Shown: piece by piece, positions 20,452-28,755 of the stretch | How the letters are laid out: every line of letters begins with the position of its first letter | How positions within the stretch are numbered: the stretch's first letter is position 1 | Origin: a virus | Strand: one strand, 5' to 3' | DNA length: 32,113 nt | IMG/VR virus record: IMGVR_UViG_3300038551_000051 | Span: 1 to 32,113 of that record | Translations under genes and position numbers: made by a program | Notes under the pieces: model-generated | Database searches by the model: none | Told to the model about the DNA's origin: nothing | What the model saw: only the letters and a program-made list of their open reading frames with translations

Positions 20452-22521
20452 CTACGGCCGGCCCTCGGCCACGGCCATGAGCTGGAGGATGGCCTCCTTC
20501 TCGGCCTCCTGCTGATCGACGGCGGCGCCCTCGGCCTGGGCCTTGGCGTCAGCGTTCAGGTTGGCGGCCTCGACGTTGCCACTGAGCTGGTCGATGATCG
20601 TCTGCTCGTCGATCGGGGGCGGGGCGTTCGGGTCGACCGGCATGAGCGGCACGTCGGGGCCACCCAGGGCCTCGGCGGCGGCCGCCGGCGGCCCACCCAC
20701 GTTCATGGCGCTCTGCTGCTTGGCAGCGGCCTCGGCCATGAGCGTCTTGTGGGCCTGGTAGTGGGCGGCGAAGATCTCCTTGACCTCGGGTTCCAGGGCC
20801 TCGTAGCGCTCCGTCTTGCGGTAGGCGTCCAGCTCGGCGATGTGGATGGCGTGGTCATCCCACTCCTCGGGGAAGCGCACCTTGCCCTGGGCCATCGACA
20901 CGTTCTCCCGGCGAGCACGGGCCACGTCGGGCCGGATGGCGGCCACGAGCGAGCGCTCGTTGGGCATCTCGGCCAGCCGGGTGTACTCCTCGACGGACTG
21001 GATGACGCCCATCTCCAGGAACTTGTCGGCGGTCTGCATGAGCGCAGCGTGCGAGCGGGGAGCGATCAGCTCCTGGGGGACCCTGGCCGTGGTCTGGCCG
21101 GCGATGGTCTTGCCCGTCCACGGCACGGTGTCCGGTGGCTGGCCGGGGACCTGGACGACCGCTGTGCGGGTCTCCTTGACCTCGGACTCGTAGAGCTTGA
21201 GGACCATGCTGCCGAGCCGGCTGAACATGCGGGCCGTGGAGGCGTTGAGCTTGCCGATGGGCGTGGCGTCCTGCTCGGCGAGCACGGCCAGACCGTAGCC
21301 CGACTCGATGTTGGCCGGCGCCGAACCACGGCTCACGTCGTGGACGCCCAGGATGTCGTCGATCTGGACGATCAGCTCCTGCGGGCTGTTCTGGATCCAG
21401 GACGGGAGCTGGGGCGGCTGGAGGTACTTGGGCTCGGACTGCCCGTCCATGAACGGGACCTGCTCGCCGATGATGTCGGTGTACTGCTCCTGCAGCTCGA
21501 TGCTCGACTGCGGACGCATGAGCTTGGCAGCGCCCACCGTGTCGATATGCTCCAGGATGTTGGACCACGCCCGGTTCACGGCCGCCTGGATCGGGCGGGC
21601 AGCGGACAGGGCGGTCTCGCCCATCCAGGTGTTCTCGATCATGGTCTCTCGCATCGTGACCACGTTGAGGTAGTCCACGAACGGGAACGGCCAGGGCTTC
21701 GGGCCCCACACTGTCTTGTTGTCGACGACGACCTCGACCCGGCCGTCCTTGCAGAGCGGGTTGGGGCGTTCGTAGTAGGTGAGCACGAGGGTGAGCGGGG
21801 TGTCGGCCTGGGGCTCGCCAGGGCTGGTCGAGGCGGTGGCGCCCGAGAGCAGGTTGCGCTCCAGGGACGACAGGCCGGCGGTCGCCGAGGCGGGCGGCTC
21901 TTCGCTGAGCCCCCACTGGGCCTGCACCGCCTTGGGCGGGAGCGCCTGTGCCTTGATCCAGTAACGGCCCTCCTCAGCGATCGGGGCGCCAGGCTCGAAC
22001 ACCATCTCGGCCACGGACAGGGCGGTCTCCCGAGTGTCGCCGGACGGCAGCTTGCGCCCGTCGTCGGCCAGGGCCGTGGGCTTGCCACGGTTCGGGTCCC
22101 AGTCCACGCAGATGGCGGCCGTGCCGCCCTTCCAGGCTGCCCAGGCAGTGCTCTCTCGCAGCTCCTCCCACCGGTGCTCCTCCTTGACGGCGGACAGGAT
22201 GGAGTCGCCGATCTTGGCGCCCTCGATGGCGGTGTCGTCGGCGCTGTTGGGCTGCACCTCGAACACGAGCGGGCGCTGGACGAGCTTGGAGATGATCGTC
22301 CGGGAGCCGGGCCACAGCCGGTTGATCGTGGCGCAGACTCGCCGGCCGCTGCGGGTGCGGGGCACGGCTTCGAGCCGGCGGGAGCGGGCGTTGAAGTGGA
22401 CCCACTGGTTGCCACGGAGGAAAGCAGTGTTCAGCCAGTATTCGTGGGATGCACGACGCTGGGCCCGGAGACCCTTCTCGTACAGCTCCTGAATGTGGTG
22501 CTTCTCTTCCTTCTTGGCCAT
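20452..22521 (-). CDS. portal protein
   Basis: A 689-aa protein. The N-terminal part has HHIQELYEKGLRAQRRASHE, YWLNTAFLRGNQWVHFN and RRVCATINRLWPGSRTIISK, the typical start of podovirus portals. The central crown and stem contain VDYLNVVTMRETMIENTWMG and ARPIQAAVNRAWSNILEHID, followed by QIDDILGVHDVSRGSAPANI (a recurrent portal motif). The C-terminus is a long Ala/Gln-rich helix. It forms the 12-mer DNA channel at the capsid vertex and docks the terminase. Its place just before the scaffold and after the terminase fits. Confidence 0.9.
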   Translation of the reverse strand: MAKKEEKHHIQELYEKGLRAQRRASHEYWLNTAFLRGNQWVHFNARSRRLEAVPRTRSGRRVCATINRLWPGSRTIISKLVQRPLVFEVQPNSADDTAIEGAKIGDSILSAVKEEHRWEELRESTAWAAWKGGTAAICVDWDPNRGKPTALADDGRKLPSGDTRETALSVAEMVFEPGAPIAEEGRYWIKAQALPPKAVQAQWGLSEEPPASATAGLSSLERNLLSGATASTSPGEPQADTPLTLVLTYYERPNPLCKDGRVEVVVDNKTVWGPKPWPFPFVDYLNVVTMRETMIENTWMGETALSAARPIQAAVNRAWSNILEHIDTVGAAKLMRPQSSIELQEQYTDIIGEQVPFMDGQSEPKYLQPPQLPSWIQNSPQELIVQIDDILGVHDVSRGSAPANIESGYGLAVLAEQDATPIGKLNASTARMFSRLGSMVLKLYESEVKETRTAVVQVPGQPPDTVPWTGKTIAGQTTARVPQELIAPRSHAALMQTADKFLEMGVIQSVEEYTRLAEMPNERSLVAAIRPDVARARRENVSMAQGKVRFPEEWDDHAIHIAELDAYRKTERYEALEPEVKEIFAAHYQAHKTLMAEAAAKQQSAMNVGGPPAAAAEALGGPDVPLMPVDPNAPPPIDEQTIIDQLSGNVEAANLNADAKAQAEGAAVDQQEAEKEAILQLMAVAEGRP

Positions 22522-22528
22522 TTAGTCC

Positions 22529-22780
22529 TCAGCCTCCCAGACCGAGAGGCACTAGATCGTCGTCGTCCTCGTCGGGGTACGGGGCCGGCTTGTTGCGGAC
22601 GAAGGGGATGTTGAGGGCGGGCTTGGGCGGCACGGCTTCGAGCATCCGAAGCTCGTGGGCGTCGTTGGCGATGATGGCGTTCGTCAGGTGGCGCACGGTG
22701 CGGAGGAGCGCACCGATCACGCTCGCCAGCACCAGGATGGCAGTGGCGGCGAACACGGTCAGGATGGCGACATCGCTCAC
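22529..22780 (-). CDS. single-span membrane protein
   Basis: An 83-aa protein from GTG 22780: a hydrophobic segment at residues 4-24 (VAILTVFAATAILVLASVIG), then a helix (LLRTVRHLTNAIIANDAHEL) and a Pro-rich, acidic tail ending DEDDDDLVPLGLGG. The longer open frame upstream is a shadow of the preceding gene. GTGA overlap with the preceding stop supports translation. Function unknown. Confidence 0.65.
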   Translation of the reverse strand: MSDVAILTVFAATAILVLASVIGALLRTVRHLTNAIIANDAHELRMLEAVPPKPALNIPFVRNKPAPYPDEDDDDLVPLGLGG

Positions 22781-23163
22781 GCCGGGACGCTCTCGTCCAC
22801 GCCGAGCAGGCGCACCACGGTGTCCTTGTCGAGCCTGGCCTGGGCGGAAGCCTGCTTGGCTTCGTCGAGGATGGCCACGGCGGCGGCCTCCAGCGCATCG
22901 GCCTCGGCCAGCCGCTCGTCCGCCACGGCCTTGCGCTCCATGTTCACGGCCCGGCCGACCTGCACAGCGCAGTCCCAGCACAGCCCGAGAGCGCCGTCCA
23001 CGGCGTCGGTGTCAGGCAGGTCCAGCTCGGCCTCAAGGTCGACCCCGACGAGACCATCCTGCTTCATGCCTTCCTTTGACACGTTGCGCCCGCAGAGGAC
23101 GCAGCCGGATCCGTGGCCTGCCCACTGCACGTTGGGGGCGAAGTTGGTGATGGGCTTGACCAT
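22777..23163 (-). CDS. small protein with two CxxC motifs and a helical tail
   Basis: A 128-aa protein: an N-terminal zinc-binding module, SGCVLCGRN and LGLCWDCAVQ (two CxxC pairs about 37 residues apart, with an acidic insert), then a charged Ala-rich coiled coil (ADERLAEADALEAAAVAILD) ending LLGVDESVPA. No family is recognised. It sits between terminase and portal, where other phages have head-associated or small terminase genes; it does not look like a small terminase, because it has no HTH domain. Confidence 0.65.
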   Translation of the reverse strand: MVKPITNFAPNVQWAGHGSGCVLCGRNVSKEGMKQDGLVGVDLEAELDLPDTDAVDGALGLCWDCAVQVGRAVNMERKAVADERLAEADALEAAAVAILDEAKQASAQARLDKDTVVRLLGVDESVPA

Positions 23164-23196
23164 GAGGGGAGAGACCTTTCAGACAGAGGATGCTAC

Positions 23197-23205
23197 AGTC
23201 TACAC
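23197..23205 (-). promoter_or_regulatory. -10 promoter GTGTAGACT
   Basis: Minus-strand TAGACT (23202 to 23197), 33 nt before ATG 23163 and just after the terminase stop. A leader with GAAAGG follows. It would restart transcription for portal and head genes. Confidence 0.5.
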
Positions 23206-23210
23206 GAACG

Positions 23211-24743
23211 TCAGAGGATCTCGGCGAGTGCCGGCTCCTTCGGCCCCAGGAACTTCCGCTTCATATGCTCTGCAACCCGCTCGCCGTACGTCTTGGGCTC
23301 CTGGGGGAGCTTGGCCTTGTGCTGCGGGCCGCCGGCGAACTCGTTGGCGCCGTCTGCCAGGGTGTCGACCTGATCGTCGTGCTTGCCGTTGTCGAAGGCG
23401 AGCAGCTCGTCCTCAAGGTCGTCGAGCCAGGGAGCGTCCTCGACGAACACGATCTGGCCCTGCGACATGAGGGCGGCAGCGGTCTCGGCCCGGGTGCCCT
23501 TGTCCTCGTTCCCCTTCCGGGACACGGGCGTGAGCAGGACCTTGCCACGCCGCCCGAGCTTGCGGGCCGAGGAGAGCATGGTCGAGCCGTACGTCTTGTC
23601 CTCGACGCCGGCCCAGCGAGGGCGCTCGGACGGGTCGAGGGAGTCCATGCACCGATCGAACCACTCGATGTGGTCACCCGAGTCCACCTTGTCCCGGAAC
23701 ACGTTGGTCACGTAGAGCTTCGGGTGTGGGGGCTTTGTGGCGAAGAAGCACATGATGACCGAGTAGTCCGCCCGCTGCTTGAGCGAGTGGGCCAGGTCCA
23801 CCATAGCGAATCTCCGCCCCTTCTGTGGGATCTTCTCGGCTTTGATGTACTTGAAGTTGGCCTTCTTGAAGAAGTCGCCGTCCGCCGGCCGGGGCCGGCA
23901 CTGGTACAGGGCGGCGAACGTCGAGGGGCTGCGCTTGCGGATCACCTCGTAGGCGGCCTCGTCGTACCTCGCTGGGCAGAGTGCTTCACCTACCGCTCGA
24001 CCGAGGGGATCGTCGTCCTCGGCGAGCGCCGGCAGGCGTACCATCTTCCACTCGCCTGACTCCACGGCCCTGGCCAGCACGTCGTCCTCGTGGCGTGGCG
24101 TCCCGAGCATGATGGCCCGGCCGCCCGGCTCCAGGCGGGATAGGGCGTCCTCGACCAGCCAGTCCCAGGTCTTGTTGCGGATCAGCTCGGACTGCGCCTC
24201 CTCACGGTTCTTGATGAGGTCGTCGAGCAGCAGCCAGTTGGCCGGCAGGCCGGTGATCTGGCCGCCCACGCCCGTGGCGGTGTAGTCGCCCTCACCGTTC
24301 TGTGGGCTGATGGCGTAGAAGTCGCTGGCCCGGGCGCTGTTGTCGAGCTTCGGGCCAATCCCCATCTTGAACGCCTGCTGCATGAGCAGCCGGTTCGGAC
24401 GGCCGAACTTCCGCACCGTGAAGTCGTAGGCGTAGGTGGCGTGGATGATGTGGGCATCGGGGTCGTTGGCGTGGACCCAGCCCGGCACGGACTCGGAGAT
24501 CAGGTAGGACTTGCCAACACGGGGCGGCATGAGGATGATGACCTTCTCCTCGGGCTCCATGTTGGCGATCACGTCCGACACGAACACCGAGTGGCGGAAT
24601 GGCTGGGCCTTGGGCTTGAGCGCCCGGGCGTAGTCGAGCGGGCTCTGCTTGGCCATGTGGAGCTGGAGCGCACGGGCGTACGCCTTCCGCTCGTCCAGGG
24701 TCGCCAGGGCGAGCAGCTCGTCGGGGATGATCTCGAAGGTCAT
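23211..24743 (-). CDS. terL: terminase large subunit
   Basis: A 510-aa packaging motor. The ATPase domain has Walker A MPPRVGKS (72-79), Walker B WLLLDD (170-175) and the coupling motif IMLGTPRHEDD (211-221). The RNase H-like nuclease domain has FAMVDLAHS (D316), DYSVI (D326) and, near the C-terminus, GKHDDQVDTLAD with the last acidic residues. Terminases of this type cut and pump DNA into the procapsid. It lies after tail fibre genes and before the portal. The ATG overlaps the preceding stop by TGATG. No small terminase is recognisable in the window. Confidence 0.95.
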   Translation of the reverse strand: MTFEIIPDELLALATLDERKAYARALQLHMAKQSPLDYARALKPKAQPFRHSVFVSDVIANMEPEEKVIILMPPRVGKSYLISESVPGWVHANDPDAHIIHATYAYDFTVRKFGRPNRLLMQQAFKMGIGPKLDNSARASDFYAISPQNGEGDYTATGVGGQITGLPANWLLLDDLIKNREEAQSELIRNKTWDWLVEDALSRLEPGGRAIMLGTPRHEDDVLARAVESGEWKMVRLPALAEDDDPLGRAVGEALCPARYDEAAYEVIRKRSPSTFAALYQCRPRPADGDFFKKANFKYIKAEKIPQKGRRFAMVDLAHSLKQRADYSVIMCFFATKPPHPKLYVTNVFRDKVDSGDHIEWFDRCMDSLDPSERPRWAGVEDKTYGSTMLSSARKLGRRGKVLLTPVSRKGNEDKGTRAETAAALMSQGQIVFVEDAPWLDDLEDELLAFDNGKHDDQVDTLADGANEFAGGPQHKAKLPQEPKTYGERVAEHMKRKFLGPKEPALAEIL

Positions 24744-25672
24744 CAGATCGACGGGTCCCGGTACCTCACGACGAGGAGACCAGAGCCGCCAGTGCCGCCC
24801 ACGCCACTGTCACCAGCACCACCACCGCCACCTGTGTTAGCCGTGCCAGCCGTGCCGGTCGTGGACGAGGCTGCGCCACCGCCACCGGAGCCGCCAGCAC
24901 CGTACGTGCCACCGTTGGCGCCACCGCCACCGCCACCACCGAACACGCCGGACACACCCCAGGTGGTCCCCCAGATTGCAGACAGGTCGATGCCTGCGCC
25001 ACCAGCGCCTCCGACAGCGGACGAAGCATTGGACCCGGCAGCGCCAGCGCCGCCCCCGCCCCCGCCGGCTCGGTTGGCTGATGTGCCAGAAGGGAACGAT
25101 GTCCCGCCGTTGTTGGCGTAGATCCCGACAGTAGTGAGTCCGCTGAGCACGGTCGTCCCAGCGGTGTTACCCTGGGCCGTGGTGCCTCCGTACGCTCCTG
25201 CTCCCGAGCCCACCTTGTTGAGCATGTCTTGGTCCGTCGCCAACTGCCCAGCGACGCCGCCACCGCCACCACCAGCAATCAGGCAGTGAGTGCCCCAGGT
25301 GATGAACGTGCTGCCACCATCCGCCCCCCGAGTGGCGTCAGTGATCGAACCTCCTGTGGCAGTGCCAATCACGATCGTGCCGGTTGCGTTCAGGTACACG
25401 TTCAGGAGAGACATGACGCCGCCAGCGCCACCTCCGCTAGCCCCAGCGGACGAGTGGCGTGCGCCTGTGCCGCCCGCCCCGACAAGGAGGATATCGACAA
25501 GACCTGGGCGAACCATGGTGATCGTGCCGCCCGCCGTAAAGGCGTGGTAGCGATAGCCGGCCGAGGCGGACTCGGTGCCGCCAGCGAACTTGGGACGGTT
25601 CTCCAGCCCGGTCTTGAGGAGCGACTGGCCCTTGTTGAGCGTGAGGCCGGGCGGAAGCCAGAGCCTGCTCAT
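24743..25672 (-). CDS. glycine-rich tail tip or fibre protein
   Basis: A 309-aa protein. After an N-terminal segment (SRLWLPPGLTLNKGQSLL) it has a FRYHAFTAGGTITMVRPGL-like beta motif, actually YRYHAFTAGGTITMVRPG, and then DILLVGAGGTG, followed by glycine-rich repeats (GGGGGGGANGG, GGGGGAGDSG and similar) and a final LLVVRYRDPSI. Glycine-rich domains of this kind form polyglycine-II-like bundles at the tips of phage receptor-binding fibres. It lies between tail fibre and terminase genes and is coupled to both by TGATG. The gene's repeats are recombination-prone, a common site for host-range change. Confidence 0.7.
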   Translation of the reverse strand: MSRLWLPPGLTLNKGQSLLKTGLENRPKFAGGTESASAGYRYHAFTAGGTITMVRPGLVDILLVGAGGTGARHSSAGASGGGAGGVMSLLNVYLNATGTIVIGTATGGSITDATRGADGGSTFITWGTHCLIAGGGGGGVAGQLATDQDMLNKVGSGAGAYGGTTAQGNTAGTTVLSGLTTVGIYANNGGTSFPSGTSANRAGGGGGGAGAAGSNASSAVGGAGGAGIDLSAIWGTTWGVSGVFGGGGGGGANGGTYGAGGSGGGGAASSTTGTAGTANTGGGGGAGDSGVGGTGGSGLLVVRYRDPSI

Positions 25673-26031
25673 CAGTAGTCCAGCCTGGTAACCAGTCCGT
25701 AGATCTGCACGTCGTTGGCCTCGTCCGCCCACGCCTTGATGACCAGCCCGTTGTGGAGTGGCATCCGGTCGCAGATCATCACGGGGCCAGCCTTGCAGGG
25801 AACGGACAGGATGATGAGGTTGTCGGGGTCGGCCGTGCCGCCCCACTCGATGGTGAGCACCCGGGTCTCGGCGTCAGCGTCGTTGTTCTGGGCCCAGAGC
25901 GTCACGAGGTCGATGTCGGTCGTGCCGGACACGGCTGTGTGGATCGTCACGGATGAACCTGTGGCCGTGCCAGTGACCTTGATGCCCTTGCCCTGCGTCG
26001 AGCCAGAGAGAAGTTGGAAGGAGTCAGCCAC
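25672..26031 (-). CDS. small beta-rich virion protein
   Basis: A 119-aa protein dominated by beta strands: STQGKGIKVTGTATGSSVTI, then DIDLVTLWAQNNDADAETRV, LTIEWGGTADPDNLIILSVP and a C-terminal VIKAWADEANDVQIYGLVTR. This pattern is common in small proteins coded beside tail fibres in actinobacterial and environmental phages, and suggests a fibre-associated jelly-roll-like domain. It starts 3 bp after the tail fibre stop and is coupled to the glycine-rich gene. Confidence 0.65.
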   Translation of the reverse strand: MADSFQLLSGSTQGKGIKVTGTATGSSVTIHTAVSGTTDIDLVTLWAQNNDADAETRVLTIEWGGTADPDNLIILSVPCKAGPVMICDRMPLHNGLVIKAWADEANDVQIYGLVTRLDY

Positions 26032-26034
26032 AGG

Positions 26035-27996
26035 TCATCCAGTCAGTGCGTAGAGGGTTGCGAGGTTGAGTGTACCTGATCCGGGGCTCAGGGTCTCGAT
26101 CTTGTCGTAGATGGCGTTCTTGGTGGGGACGCTCATGTCACCGTTCCACCCAGATCCGTACGGCTCGTCCTGCACCACAGGGGAGTCCGCAGTCGTGAAC
26201 GTCTTGACGCCAGCGACGTTCTGATCGCCGGTGTTCATCACTGCGCCGGCAGCGGCCACGTTCGTAGCGTCTGTCACGTCGGCGGCGGGCTCGATGCCGT
26301 CGAGCTTGGTCTCGTCTGCGGTCAGGAACGAGGCTGTCGTGGCAGCGAGCACGGAGCTGTTGCCGGCCCCGGCGAGCGCCGTGAGATCGGCGTCGAGCGG
26401 CTGGTAGATAGACGAGAGGCTGACGGCGCCGGTCTGGCCGTCGACCGACAGCACCGCATCGGTGTAGTCGAGCTTGAGCCAGTTAGAGGCGTACGTCGAG
26501 GTCGAGGCGTTGTCGGTGATGGCGACGATGCGGTCGTTGACCGAGAAGGCGATGCTGTCGACCGTGCCAGCCACGGACACGATGTAGGAGTCGCCGGCCT
26601 GGGCCGTGCCGCCGCCCGGGAACGTCCCGGCCGAGGCGTCCCAGGAGCCCTTGAGCACCACGGCGGCGTCGAGGGCGTTGACCCGGGTCTCGATGGCGTC
26701 GAGGTCCACGGCCTGGGTCACGGAGATGTGGCCGACCTTGGTCTGCTCGGCGGTCGTGTAGCCGTGGGTGCCGCTGGCGTAGCCCGGGTTCGGGTACGTG
26801 CCGGACAGGACGCCGCCGGCCGAGCCTGTCGGGGTGCGGGCGTCGGTGAAGCGGGAGTCGTTGCCCTCGGCGACCAGCCCCGCTGTCGTGCCGAAGTTGG
26901 CGTATATCTCTGGCTCGTAGGGATCGGCGTAATCCACGGTGATGCTCGTGGTGCCCTGGGGGACGATGGGGGCCTCGGGCGTTTCGTGCGACACGAGGTA
27001 CCACTGGTCGGCAGCGATCTTGATGAGCTGGTAGATCACTCCGGGGTCGAGTGTGAGCGTGGCGCCATCGCCGCCGGTCACGTCATTGAACAGAAGAACG
27101 CCCGTGTCGGCGTTGATCGTGTTGCTCTGGCCACCGTAGAACCAGATTTCCGCACCCAGTGCGAACTCGATCACCGAGTCGAGCCGCAGAGCGTACTCGT
27201 ACAGCTCATCGTCGGGGATCAGGAGCCGGCGCTCGTCGGTGAGTGCGAGATCCCTGGAGCCCGTGACATCCAGCGGTGTGATGCGGGGCGGGGTTCCGCT
27301 GCCAGCAGAGGCAGGGCGGAACGCCAGCACGATCGGGTGGTTGTTCGGGAAGTCGGTGTCGCCGTTGCTGTCGAGCAGCGTGACTGGGAACGTCCAGAAC
27401 GTGGCGGCGTGCGAGCCGCTCGGTGTGTCGTCAACCTCCCAGAGCTGCCACACCTCCGAGTCGTCCCGGTCTTGCACCAGGATCTTGTCGCCGATCTCGA
27501 ACAGGGCGAAGATGTTGTCGAGGTCCACGTCGTCGTTCGACAGGTGACTGACGTACAGCTCGGTGGCGCTGTCGGGCGTGGCGTTGTCCCAGCGCACGTA
27601 CCCTTCCGCCGGCGTGCCACCAACGGTCGTGGAGGCCCGGTACTCGACGAGCAGCCCAGTGCCACCGCCGCCGCCGGACGACACGAGGTCTGAGCCCAGG
27701 TAGATCACCAGCGTGTCCGAGGTGACGTAGATCATCTCTGCCTCGGGCGGCGAGAGAGCATCGTACTCGGCCTGCGTCAGCACGGTGGTCGTGGCGCCCT
27801 CGATGGCGAGTGCCACCGGTGGCGACATGCCGTCGCCCACCAGGATGTCGCCTTGCGGCGTCAGCCAGATTCGCCAGAAGGGCTCGTTATCCACGCCGAG
27901 CTTGACGCCCCGGTGCGTGTCACGGATGCCTTGGCTGACCTCGACGTTGCCCGCCGTCAGAGTGATGGCCAGTTCATTGTTCTCTGCGGCAGTCAT
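26035..27996 (-). CDS. tail fibre protein
   Basis: A 653-aa protein. The N-terminus (TLTAGNVEVSQGIRDTHRGV, then FWRIWLTPQGDILVGDG) is a virion-attachment domain with a Gly linker (GGGGG) at about residue 108. A beta-rich region follows. The second half has the fibre repeats ARTPTGSAGGVLSGTYPNPG and YTDAVLSVDGQTGAVSLSS, then VTDATNVAAAGAVMNTGDQN and VPTKNAIYDKIETL near the C-terminus. These last motifs are seen in many phage fibres. The protein is the likely receptor-binding fibre. ATG 27996 has AGGA five bases upstream. Confidence 0.8.
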   Translation of the reverse strand: MTAAENNELAITLTAGNVEVSQGIRDTHRGVKLGVDNEPFWRIWLTPQGDILVGDGMSPPVALAIEGATTTVLTQAEYDALSPPEAEMIYVTSDTLVIYLGSDLVSSGGGGGTGLLVEYRASTTVGGTPAEGYVRWDNATPDSATELYVSHLSNDDVDLDNIFALFEIGDKILVQDRDDSEVWQLWEVDDTPSGSHAATFWTFPVTLLDSNGDTDFPNNHPIVLAFRPASAGSGTPPRITPLDVTGSRDLALTDERRLLIPDDELYEYALRLDSVIEFALGAEIWFYGGQSNTINADTGVLLFNDVTGGDGATLTLDPGVIYQLIKIAADQWYLVSHETPEAPIVPQGTTSITVDYADPYEPEIYANFGTTAGLVAEGNDSRFTDARTPTGSAGGVLSGTYPNPGYASGTHGYTTAEQTKVGHISVTQAVDLDAIETRVNALDAAVVLKGSWDASAGTFPGGGTAQAGDSYIVSVAGTVDSIAFSVNDRIVAITDNASTSTYASNWLKLDYTDAVLSVDGQTGAVSLSSIYQPLDADLTALAGAGNSSVLAATTASFLTADETKLDGIEPAADVTDATNVAAAGAVMNTGDQNVAGVKTFTTADSPVVQDEPYGSGWNGDMSVPTKNAIYDKIETLSPGSGTLNLATLYALTG

Positions 27997-28005
27997 CGTG
28001 GTCCT

Positions 28006-28014
28006 AGTCTACAA
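28006..28014 (-). promoter_or_regulatory. -10 promoter TTGTAGACT for the tail fibre gene
   Basis: Minus-strand TAGACT, nine bases before ATG 27996, with only a very short leader containing AGGA. It could drive fibre, glycine-rich protein and terminase. Confidence 0.5.
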
Positions 28015-28240
28015 TGTCAAGAGCCGGGGGTTGAATCACCGGCAAAGTGCGTCCGATGACCCTTCCCCCGGCCCAAGACCGCCTGCTAAGAAGTTCAGTT
28101 ACAGACCCTCACCACTGTCCAACTTTCCCTTACGGGTGACCTTACCACCAACTACGCAGCGCCACGCAGCCAGATTATGCTCGGCACCTTCCAGTTCCAC
28201 CGGACGATTCGGGCCCTCCCCTACTAAACAAACAGGCAGG
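28015..28240 (-). other. noncoding gap in the virion operon
   Basis: About 225 bp of clearly lower GC content with no ORF that looks real on either strand. It contains an 8-bp inverted repeat GCCGGGGG/CCCCCGGC (28023-28030 and 28065-28072) around a 34-nt loop. I find no tRNA fold. It might hold a terminator, a processing site or a degraded gene. Confidence 0.5.
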
Positions 28241-28582
28241 TCAGTAGCCGACGATCACCAGGCGACTGGTGTACGCCGACAGGTCGACGGTGGCGGCCTC
28301 GATGAATGGGCCGTCCGAGGCGTTGCTGTAGTCGCCGTAGAACGGCATCAGCGTGCCAGAGATGTCGTCGGTCGGCAGGTAGCCGACGAGCACGGCGTTG
28401 TCCACCGTGTCGGGGTCACGGGCGATCGACGGGGCGATGCTCTCGATGACCGAGAGGCCCACGTCGGAGGCGGTGATGGCCTCGCCGCCGGCCGTGGCCG
28501 AGCTGTCCCACACAGCGTCGACCGTGACGACCTTGCGGTCGCCGGCGACATGCTGCGAGACTGGAGTGATGGTCAGGGCCAC
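28241..28582 (-). CDS. small beta-rich structural protein
   Basis: A 113-aa protein: ALTITPVSQHVAGDRKVVTV, then AVWDSSATAGGEAITASDVG, LSVIESIAP, and FYGDYSNASDGPFIEAATVD before LSAYTSRLVIVGY. The opening 'hxVxGDRKxVxVDVxxDSSxxtGGExL' is a recurrent small virion or fibre-associated protein pattern in phages. GTG 28582 with GAGG five bases upstream. It is preceded by its own promoter (28628). Confidence 0.7.
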   Translation of the reverse strand: MALTITPVSQHVAGDRKVVTVDAVWDSSATAGGEAITASDVGLSVIESIAPSIARDPDTVDNAVLVGYLPTDDISGTLMPFYGDYSNASDGPFIEAATVDLSAYTSRLVIVGY

Positions 28583-28627
28583 AGGTACCTCGTTGGAGTA
28601 GAACGGACGAACTAAGAAGCCAGAAGC

Positions 28628-28636
28628 AGTGTACCA
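28628..28636 (-). promoter_or_regulatory. extended -10 promoter TGGTACACT
   Basis: Minus-strand TGG plus TACACT, about 45 nt before GTG 28582. A leader of about 39 nt contains the Shine-Dalgarno. Confidence 0.65.
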
Positions 28637-28665
28637 GACGACAGGTAGTCGATGGCGGCTGTGTA

Positions 28666-28755
28666 TCAGGTCTCGTCGTAGACCTTGCCGAAGATGAAGC
28701 AGGCGCCGACGATGATGGCGAGCGCCACGAGCGAGCTGGCCAGGTGGGCGATCAC
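28666..28755 (-). CDS. 29-aa transmembrane peptide
   Basis: GTG 28755 overlaps the previous stop (GTGA). The peptide is one transmembrane helix (HLASSLVALAIIVGACFIFG) followed by KVYDET. Micro-membrane proteins of this kind occur in lysis modules, and the endolysin is 1.3 kb upstream in the same orientation, but function is unknown. Confidence 0.55.
   Translation of the reverse strand: MIAHLASSLVALAIIVGACFIFGKVYDET

Noticed and set aside
28015-28020. TTGACA upstream of the tail fibre gene as a -35 box
   Set aside because: TTGACA on the minus strand lies only about three bases before TAGACT, far too close for a -35/-10 pair.
28015-28240. Possible tRNA on the minus strand with a D-loop-like TAGTTGGTGGT
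   Set aside because: There is no T arm with TTCGA at the needed distance and no acceptor pairing.
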